From Micropruina sp. (GTDB lineage: Bacteria; Actinomycetota; Actinomycetes; Propionibacteriales; Propionibacteriaceae), in NCBI GenBank assembly GCA_016711205.1, contig JADJTM010000001.1:124001-188000 (forward strand): a DNA stretch of 64,000 bases. The letters run 5' to 3'. Numbering within the stretch: the stretch's first letter is position 1; every line of letters starts with the position of its first letter. The position numbers were made by a program, and so were the translations under genes. Below are positions 1-8,061 of the stretch, one piece after another. The notes beneath the pieces are model-generated. The model made no database searches and was not told where the DNA came from. It saw only the letters and a list, made by a program, of their open reading frames with translations.

Positions 1-481
1 TTGTGAGAAGGCGTGTTACGACTGCTTGCTGTCGTACGGCAACCAGTTGGAGCACAGGGCTATCGACCGCCACCTGATCCGCGATTTGCTCCTGCGGTTC
101 GCAGGCGCCCAGACGAGCGTGTCGGCGTCCGGTCTGCCGCGCGGCGAGCACGCCGATGAGCTGCTGGCTGCATGCGACAGCGACCTGGAGCGCAACTGGC
201 TTCGCATGCTGATGGCGGGCGACTTCCGGCTGCCGGACGTCGCGCAGCCGCTGTTGGAGTGCGCCCGTTGTCGCCCGGACTTCCTGTACACCGACGCCGG
301 GCTTGCGGTGTTCATCGACGGTCCGGTGCACGACCGATCGGACAAGACCGCCGAGGACGCCGCGGCGGAGGAGCGCCTGCTCGACGCGGGCTACTCCTTC
401 GTCCGATTCGCGCACGATGAGGACTGGCTGGCGAGGCTTCGCGAGCGCGCCGATGTATTCGGGGAAGGACGGCGCGCATGA
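1..481 (+). CDS. DUF1998 (MZB) protein, DrmB-type, C-terminal part
   Basis: Only the last about 159 codons are in the window; the gene runs in from the left. The visible part opens with a cysteine cluster (C-x3-ACYDCLLSY) typical of the DUF1998/MZB zinc module of DISARM DrmB/DrmA-type proteins, followed by a helical linker and a compact domain with RPDF and VFIDGPVHD motifs, which resembles the Vsr/DUF559-like nuclease fold often found at the C-terminus of these proteins. The TGA stop at 479-481 overlaps the ATG of the SNF2 helicase gene, so the two are translationally coupled. By family knowledge, DUF1998 proteins work with a helicase and a methylase in DISARM anti-phage systems. I cannot tell DrmB from a helicase-DUF1998 fusion because the N-terminal part is missing. 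Confidence 0.7.
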   Translation, partial: CEKACYDCLLSYGNQLEHRAIDRHLIRDLLLRFAGAQTSVSASGLPRGEHADELLAACDSDLERNWLRMLMAGDFRLPDVAQPLLECARCRPDFLYTDAGLAVFIDGPVHDRSDKTAEDAAAEERLLDAGYSFVRFAHDEDWLARLRERADVFGEGRRA

Positions 482-3287
482 CGACGTTTGCGGTGGGCAG
501 CCTGGTGGCGGCTCGTGGCCGCGAATGGGTCGTGCTGCCCGATAGCTCCGACGACTTTCTCGTGCTGCGTCCCTTGGGTGGCACCGACGACGACATTGCG
601 GGCGTGCTGCCGGCCATTGAACCGGTCACCACGGCATCCTTTCCGCCGCCCACCGCCGACGACCTCGGTGACCACGAGAGCGCGCGCCTGCTGCGCAGCG
701 CACTGCAGATCGGGTTCAGGTCCAGCGCCGGCCCGTTCCGCTCGCTCGCCGGGATCGCCGTAGAACCGCGCGCCTACCAACTGGTGCCGCTGCTGATGGC
801 GCTGCGGCAAGACACCGTTCGCCTGCTGATTGCCGATGACGTCGGCATCGGCAAGACCATCGAGGCCTCGCTGATCGCGGTCGAACTGCTGACGATCGGC
901 GACGCCCGCAGGCTGGCGGTGCTGTGCAGCCCGGCGCTGGCCGAGCAATGGGCCGGAGAGCTGCGCGCGAAGTTCGGCTTGGAGGCCGAGCTGGTGCTGC
1001 CCAGCACGGTCCGCCGGCTGGAACGCCAGTGCATCGGTGGCGAGTCCATCTTCGAGCGGTTCCCGATCACGGTCGTGTCGACCGACTTCATCAAGTCCGA
1101 CCGGCGACGCAACGAGTTCCTGCGCACCTGCCCCGACCTGGTCATCGTCGACGAGGCGCACACCTGCGTCGCCGACGGCGGGTTCGGCGGCAAGGCGCGC
1201 ACCCAGCGCTACGACTTGGTCCGAGCCCTGGCCGCGGACGCCGACCGGCACCTGCTGCTGGTGACCGCCACCCCGCACAGCGGCAAAGACGAGTCGTTCC
1301 GCAACCTGATCGGCCTCCTCGACCCGGCGCTGCACGACCTGGACCTCGACCAGCCGAAGGGCCGCGAATTGCTGGCCCGTCATCTGGTGCAGCGGCGCCG
1401 CGCCGACATCCGCCAGTTCCTGGACGAGGAGACCCCGTTCCCCTCCGACCGGCAGTCCAAAGAAGTCGCCTACAAGCTGTCGCCCGCATACCTCGACCTG
1501 TTCGACGATGTCATCGCCTACGCCCGCGAGACCGTGAGCACCGCGAGCGGCGCCCGCGAGCAGCGCATCAACTGGTGGTCGGTTCTGGCGCTGTTGCGCG
1601 CCTTGGCGTCCTCACCCCGGGCCGCCGCCCAGACCCTCGCCACCCGCTCGGCCGCGCTGGGCGGCGACGACGCCGCCGAGGCCGACGTCTTGGGCCGCTC
1701 GGCGGTCCTCGACCTGGCCGACGACGAGACCCTCGAATCGGTGGACATGGCTCCGGGCGCCGACGCCTCGACCGAGTCGGGAACCCCGCAGCAACGCCGA
1801 CTCAAAGGCTTCCTCAAGCGGGCGAAGCAGCTGGAGGGAACCGGCGACCGCAAGCTCGACGCCATCACCGCTCAGGTGAAGGGGCTGCTCGCGGACGCCT
1901 ACGCCCCATCGTGTTCTGCCGGTTCATCGACACCGCCGAGTACGTCGCCGAGCACCTCACTCAGAAACTGGGCAAGGGCACGACCGTCGCCTGCGTCACC
2001 GGCATGCTGCCGCCCTCGGAACGGGTGGCCCGCATCACCGAGCTGGCGGACGCCGACGGCCCGGTCGTGCTGGTGGCCACCGACTGCCTGTCGGAGGGCG
2101 TCAACCTTCAGGACCAGTTCCAGGCCGTCGTCCACTACGACCTGGCCTGGAACCCGACCAGGCACGAGCAGCGCGAAGGTCGCGTCGACCGGTTCGGTCA
2201 GCAACGCGACGTCGTCCGCGCCATCACCCTCTACGGCCAGGACAACCGCATCGACGGCATCGTCCTCGACGTACTGCTCCGCAAGCACGAGGCGATCCGC
2301 AAGGCGACCGGGGTCTCGGTGCCGGTCCCCGACAACAGCGATGCCGTACTGGAGGCCCTGATGGAGGGCTTGATCTTGCGGGGGAGCGACCACCGCCAGG
2401 ACACCCTCGACATCGAGTACGACGCGAAGGCCGCCGACCTCGACAGGGAGTGGCGCTCCGCCGCAGAGCGTGAGAAGGCGTCCCGCACCAAGTTTGCTCA
2501 GCGCGCCATTCACCCGAACGAGGTGGCCGACGAGGTCGCCGAGATCCGCGCCAACCTGGGCACCCACGCCGAGGTGCGGGCCTTCACCGAGAGGGCGCTG
2601 CAAGCCCTCAAGGCCACCCTCAAGACGACCCCGCGCGGCTTCAGCGTGGGCACCAGCCCGCTGCCCGGAGGGCTGCTTGACGCGCTTCCGGCCGGCCGCG
2701 AGACCCAACTCAGCTTCGTGAGTGACTTCCCCGTCGCCAAGGGTGAGAACGTGCTGCACCGCACGGACGCCGCGGTGGAGGCGATCGCGTCCTACGTGCT
2801 CGAGTCCGCGCTCGACCCCGCTCTGCCCGCCGAGGCCCGGCCCGCGCGTCGCTGTGCGGTGGTCAGGACGACCGCGGTCGACACTCGCACCACGCTGCTG
2901 CTCGTCCGCTACCGGTTCCACCTCGCCTTGCCATCGCGCGCGGGGGAGCGGACGGCTGTGGCCGAGGACGTTGCCACCCTCGGCTTCACTTCTCGCGACG
3001 GCGTCCTGTCGTGGCTGCAGCCCGACGAGGTCAGCGCCCTTCTGGACGCCCCTCCGTCCGCCAACGTCCACGACCCTCGGCAGTACCTCACGTCGGCGCT
3101 GAGCCAGTTGGCGCAGGTGCAGGCGCAGCTCGACGCCCACGGGCAGGCCCTCGCCGAGAAGCTCCGGGCCTCGCATCGGAGAGTGCGCGCGGCGTCCGGC
3201 GATGTGATGCGCGGGCTGGGGGTCCGGGCCGAGAGCCCACCCGACGTGCTCGGCGTGTACGTGTTTGTTCCGGTCCTGAAGGGTTGA
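478..3287 (+). CDS. drmD: SNF2-family helicase, DrmD-type (one apparent frameshift)
   Basis: A superfamily 2 helicase of about 936 residues. Motif I is DDVGIGKT (around residues 120-127), motif II is DEAH (225-228) and motif III is VTATPHSG. The second RecA lobe has VFCRFIDTAEY, ATDCLSEGVNLQ and the motif VI region EGRVDRFGQ. The N-lobe reads in frame from ATG 478, but the C-lobe continues one frame over: the join lies near 1905-1912, where one base appears to be missing between the codons for DAYAP and IVFCRF. Because both lobes are well preserved, I infer an intact gene with a single-base error, or a very recent mutation. It overlaps the upstream DUF1998 gene by ATGA and precedes the methylase by 5 bases. 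SNF2 helicases next to an adenine methylase and DUF1998 are the hallmark of class 1 DISARM. Confidence 0.8.
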
Positions 3288-3292
3288 GAGCC

Positions 3293-6200
3293 ATGGCAGC
3301 CGAATCGTTCGTGGGCGTCCGGGTGGCCGGCGGCCTGCTGCCCGCCGAGCTGTTGTCGCGCATCGCGGCGGGAGGGTTGGGTGGGCAGGCGTCCGGCGAC
3401 TATCACCTGGCCCCCGGAGAGACGGTCCGCGAAGCGGCGAACCGGGCGTGGGCGTACCTGACTGGGGTGTGGTCTACCTACCGCCAAGCGTCGGAGAAGC
3501 TCGCCGAGGCCGACCGTGGCACGACGCTGACCCGCGAGCGGTGGCTCCTGATCCTGCTGCGCGAGCTGGGGTATGGGCGGGTGTCGACCACCCCCGCGGG
3601 TGGGTTGACCGCCGGTGAGAAGCAGCTGCCGGTGTCGCACGTCTGGGAGCACGTCCCCATGCACCTGCTCGGCCACCGCGTCGAGCTGGACCGGCGAACC
3701 CAGGGCGTCGCCGGCGCCGCCACCTCGTCGCCCCAGTCGATGGTGCAGGAACTGCTGAACCGGTCGGACGGCCACCTGTGGGCGATGCTGTCCAATGGGC
3801 TCACCCTGCGGTTGCTGCGCGACTCGACGTCACTGGTGGGATCGGCCTACATCGAGTTCGACCTGGAGGCCATCTTCGACGGCGACCTGTTCGCCGACTT
3901 CCTGCTGCTGTTCAGCGTGTGCCATGAGTCGCGGCTCGGAGTGCTCGACCCCGAGAAGGGCGCGGCGTCCTGCTGGCTGGAGGCGTGGCGCGCAGAATCG
4001 CTGGAGTCGGGCTCGCGGGCGCTGAACCAACTGCGCGACGGCGTGGTCCAGGCGATCACCACGCTTGGCACCGGGTTCCTCGCGCACCCGGCGAACTCGC
4101 TCCTCCGTGACGGGCTGGCCCAGGGCACCCTCCGGATCGAGGACGTCAATCACGGCCTCCCGCGGGTGGTGTACCGGCTGCTGTTCACCTTCGTTGCCGA
4201 AGACCGCGGGCTGCTGCTCGCCCCGGACGCCGACCCCACCGCCCGGACGCGCTACCGCGACTTCTTCTCCACCGAGCGCCTGCGCCGCACCGCCCGCCGT
4301 CGGCGGGGTACACGGCACGCGGACCAATGGCGCGCGCTCAACCTGGTGTGGGACGGCCTCGGCTCCGTCGACGGCTGCCCCGAACTCGGACTGGTGGGCA
4401 TCGGCGGCCTGTTCGAACCCGGAGCCCTCGACCTGTTCCGGGGATGTGACCTGTCCAACGAGGCGCTGCTGCGGTCGGTGCGGCACTTGAGCCTCGTCGA
4501 GGAACCTGGCTCGAAGATGAAGCGCGTCGTCGACTACCGCAACCTCGGCGCGGAGGAGCTGGGCTCGATCTACGAGGCGCTGCTTGAGTTCGTGCCCTCC
4601 TGGGACGCCGGCCGCCGGGTCTTCGAGCTGCTCTCTGCAGCGGGCAACGACCGTAAGTCGACGGGCTCCTACTACACGCCCACCTCGCTGATCGACTGCC
4701 TGCTCGATTCGGCGCTCGACCCGGTGCTCGATCGCGCCGAGCGGGAGCGCGACCCCGAGGCGGCCCTGCTGGCCTTGACGGTGTGTGACCCGGCCTGCGG
4801 GTCTGGGCACTTCCTCGTCGCTGCCGCGCGACGGATCGCCAAGCGGGTGGCGGCCATCCGGACCGGCGACCCCGAGCCGCCGCCCGAGCGTGCGCGCGAG
4901 GCACTGGCCGATGTGGTCGGACGCTGTATCTACGGCGTCGACATCAACCCCCTGGCCGCCGAGCTGGCGAAGGTGTCGCTGTGGCTGGAGACCCTCGACC
5001 CCGGACGCCCGCTCGCGTTCCTGGACGCCCAGATCAGAGTCGGCAACTCGCTGATCGGCGCGACCCCCGCCCTCATCGATCAAGGGGTGCCCGACGAGGC
5101 GTTCGCGGCGCTTGAGGGCGATGACAAGAAAATCGTCACGGCCCTGAAGAAGCAGAACAAGGCCGAACGCTCAGGGCAGGACGAGTTGTTCGGCAACGAC
5201 ACGGGGACCACTTTGGACGCCGCCGTTGCGGGCGAACTGGGCTCACTGATCGGTGGTGCTCGCCCGGCCTCACTCGCCGACATCCAGGCCCGCCAACAGC
5301 GACTGAAGGCGCTCGAGGCCAACCCGGCCCTGCAACAACAGCGGCTGGTCGCGGACGCCTGGTGCGCCGCATTCGTGTGGCCCAAGCAGCCGGGCGGGCC
5401 CAAGCCCATCACCGACCGCATACTCCACGTCTTGGCCCGAGGGGAGTCGCTGCCCGAGGCCACGCTCGCCACCGTCCACGAGCTTGCCTCCGAGTACCGG
5501 TTCTTCCACTGGCACCTGGAGTTTCCGCACATCTTTGGGGACCGCGGTGCGAGTTCCTCCTCGGAACGCCGGTCGAGCCCCGTCGAAACCTCTGACGGCC
5601 CGGGGTGGCGCGGGGGGTTTGACGTCGTGCTCGGCAACCCGCCATGGGAGCGGGTCAAGCTGCAGGAACAGGAGTTCTTCGCCGTCCGTGACCCGCACAT
5701 TGCCGCGGCCCCGAATGCTGCGGCCCGTAAACGACTCATTGAGGCCCTTGAGACGTCCAACCCATCGCTGCACAACGCGTACCTGGGTGCGCTGCGTCGC
5801 GCCGCTGGCGAATCACACGTGCTGCGCATCGCGGGTCGCTTCCCCCTAACGGGACGGGGCGACATCAACACCTACGCCGTCTTCGCGGAGGCGTGCCGGC
5901 ATCTCGTGAACGATCGAGGTCGCATGGGGATCATCGTGCCGACGGGCATTGCCACCGACGCGACGACGCAGTTCTTCTTCAAGGACTTGGTGGCTCGCGG
6001 CAGCCTTGCGACTCTCTACGACTTTCAGACGGGACCTTCGCTGTGGTCCGACATCGGCCACGCCCGCTACAAGTTCTGTCTCATCACGACGGTAGGGCGA
6101 GGCGACCGAGTCGCGGCCGCCGAGTTCTCGTTCTTCAATCGGTCTGTCCAGGATCTACATGCGCATGACAGTCGGTTCGAACTCACGCCCGAGGAGATCC

Positions 6201-7225
6201 AGCTTCTCAATCCCAATACCGGCACGTGTCCCATCTTTCGCACACGGCGTGACGCCGAGATCACTATCGGCATTTACCGTCGCGTTCCCGTGCTCATCAA
6301 CGAGAATGACCCGGTCAACGGCAACCCGTGGGGCATCAGCTTCATGCGGATGTTTGACATGTCCAACGACTCGCACCTGTTCCACACCCGCGACGAACTC
6401 GAGGCCGACGGCTGGACGCTCAACGGAAATGTCTTCGAGCGCTCCCTCGATGGGGGGGGGGGTAGTTCAAATGCTGCCTCTGTTTGAAGCCAAGATGCTG
6501 CACCTCTTTGATACCCGCTGGGCGACCTACGAGCGCGACGGTTCGACCCGATACCTGACCGAGGACGAGAAGGCCGCTCACCTCAGTCCGATGCCCAGGT
6601 ACTGGTGGCCGAGGCCGAGATTGACCGCAAGCTCAATGGTCGGTGGGACCACGGCTGGTTCCTCGGTTGGCGAGACATCTGCCGGGCCACGGACGTCCGG
6701 ACCGTCATCGCTACTCAAGTGCCGCGACTCGCATTCGGAGACAAGTGGCTCATCGCGATGCCCTCGCGCGGAAGAGATGAGTTGCAGGCGACCTGGGCGT
6801 CGTTCGTCTTTGACTACGCGTCTCGTCAGAAGATGGGCGGGACGGCCATGAAGTACTTCACGTTCATGCAGCTCCCCATGCCGTCCCCTGTGCATCTTGA
6901 ATCGACAAACATGCCACTCGATAGGCAGCTGCGGGCTTGGATCGAAGTGCGGGTGGAGCGCCTCAATGGGTGGATTGCCGACCCCGTCGAGCGCGCCAAG
7001 GTTCGTGCAGAATTGGACGCTCTGATGTTCCACGTCTACGGGGTCAGTCGGCCAGAAGTGTCGTACGTGATGGATACGTTCCCCATCGTGAAGCGCAAGG
7101 ACCAGGCCGCCTTCGGGACCTACCGGACCAAGGACCTGATCCTGTCCGCCTACGATGCGATGGCCGAAGCGAAGTCGTCTGGCCATCCATACCAGTCACC
7201 CTGGCCACAGGAGGTCCACACATGA
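3293..7225 (+). CDS. drmMI: Eco57I/TaqI-like adenine-specific DNA methylase, DrmMI-type, interrupted at a poly-G tract
   Basis: Large N6-adenine methylase expected at about 1310 residues. The start is ATG 3293, 5 bases after the helicase stop. The SAM-binding motif DPACGSG is at residues 499-505 and the catalytic NPPW at 782-785. The body ends in FDMSNDSHLF and GNVFERS, then an 11-G run (6452-6462) shifts the frame so that translation stops at 6487 (1064 residues). The C-terminal module (LPLFEAKM, GWRDIC, SRQKMGGT, FPIVKRKD) continues one frame over from about 6463 and shifts back near 6607, where TACTGGTGG appears to lack one G compared with the paralogue's PRYWV. Both changes cancel, so the frame at 7225 is the original one. 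It could be phase-variable, mutated, or mis-sequenced. It is coupled by ATGA to the next gene. In DISARM this enzyme marks host DNA. Confidence 0.8.
6452..6462 (+). repeat. Poly-G tract (11 G) inside the methylase gene
   Basis: Eleven consecutive G residues lie in codons between the methylase body and its C-terminal module. As read, the tract puts translation into a frame that ends at 6487; ten G would carry the reading frame into the C-terminal module. Long G tracts in methylase genes are a known substrate for slipped-strand phase variation, for example pglX of the Streptomyces Pgl/BREX system. An ATG at 6471 in the module's frame lies 8 bases after the tract, so the G run could also act as a crude ribosome-binding sequence for a separate module. 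Homopolymer length is the least reliable thing in this assembly. Confidence 0.75.
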
Positions 7226-8061
7226 CGCAGACGTCCGAACGCATGCTGCCGCTATATGAGGCGAAGATGATCCACCAGTTCGATCACCGTTGGGCCACCT
7301 ACGAACCCGACGGTTCCACCCGCGACGTGACTCAAGCCGAGAAGCAGGACCCGACGTTCGTGGCTTTGCCGCGCTATTGGGTGCGCGAGGAGGTTGTTCG
7401 AGATCGACTTGGCGAGCGCTGGGACCGAGATTGGCTGCTTGGCTGGCGCGACATCTGCCGAAGCACCGACGAGCGGACGATGATAGCCACGATTGACGGA
7501 GAGGGGGCCAGCCCCGAAGGTGGCACGCTGCTATCGTTCCCGGAACCGCCACCTGTCGCTATTCCGCTGCTGGCAATTTGGAACTCGTTCGCATTCGACT
7601 TCGTCGCTCGACAAAAGGTCGGCGGAACCCACCTGAAGTACTTCACGGTGCGACAGCTACCGGTGCCGGCTCCCAATCATCTGGCGCAGCGGCTTCCGTG
7701 GGCCGATGTCTCTTGGAACGACTGGCTGGGCGTCCGCGTCCTTAACCTCTTAGTGGACTCCGACGACATGGATGCTCTTGCCGCGGATTTCGGGGTCAAA
7801 CGTACTCCGCGACCGTGGGACGTGCATGGCCGGCAGCTATTGCGTGCGGAGCTCGATGGAGCGATGTTCCATCTGTTCGGAATCGCTCGAGAGGACGTCG
7901 AGTACATTATGGAGACCTTCCCGATCGTCAAACGCAAGGACGTGGCGAAGTTCGGCTCTTATCGCACCAACGAGCTGATCATGCAGGTGTACGACGCGAT
8001 GCAACACGCAATCGACTCAAGTTGTCCGTACCGTTCTCCGATCGAGAGGGATCAGTTATGA
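7222..8061 (+). CDS. Free-standing paralogue of the methylase C-terminal module
   Basis: A 279-residue protein whose whole length matches the C-terminal module of the upstream methylase: MLPLYEAKM near the N-terminus, DGSTRDVT, LPRYWV, GWRDICRSTDERT, FVARQKVGGTHLKYFT, then AMFHLFGI and TFPIVKRKD near the end. It has no SAM-binding or NPPW motif of its own, so it cannot be a methylase alone. In the Eco57I/TaqI-like family this region carries target recognition. The ATG at 7222 overlaps the methylase TGA (ATGA) and is preceded by a strong AGGAGG about 8 bases upstream, so it is built to be translated. The most likely origin is tandem duplication of the methylase 3' end followed by divergence. 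I infer that it may act in trans as an alternative specificity subunit. Confidence 0.75.
   Translation: MTQTSERMLPLYEAKMIHQFDHRWATYEPDGSTRDVTQAEKQDPTFVALPRYWVREEVVRDRLGERWDRDWLLGWRDICRSTDERTMIATIDGEGASPEGGTLLSFPEPPPVAIPLLAIWNSFAFDFVARQKVGGTHLKYFTVRQLPVPAPNHLAQRLPWADVSWNDWLGVRVLNLLVDSDDMDALAADFGVKRTPRPWDVHGRQLLRAELDGAMFHLFGIAREDVEYIMETFPIVKRKDVAKFGSYRTNELIMQVYDAMQHAIDSSCPYRSPIERDQL

Noticed and set aside
5612..5617. A six-G run in the methylase as a second phase-variation tract
   Set aside because: Six G in a GC-rich gene is common, the frame is correct there and no partner reading frame is opened by slippage.
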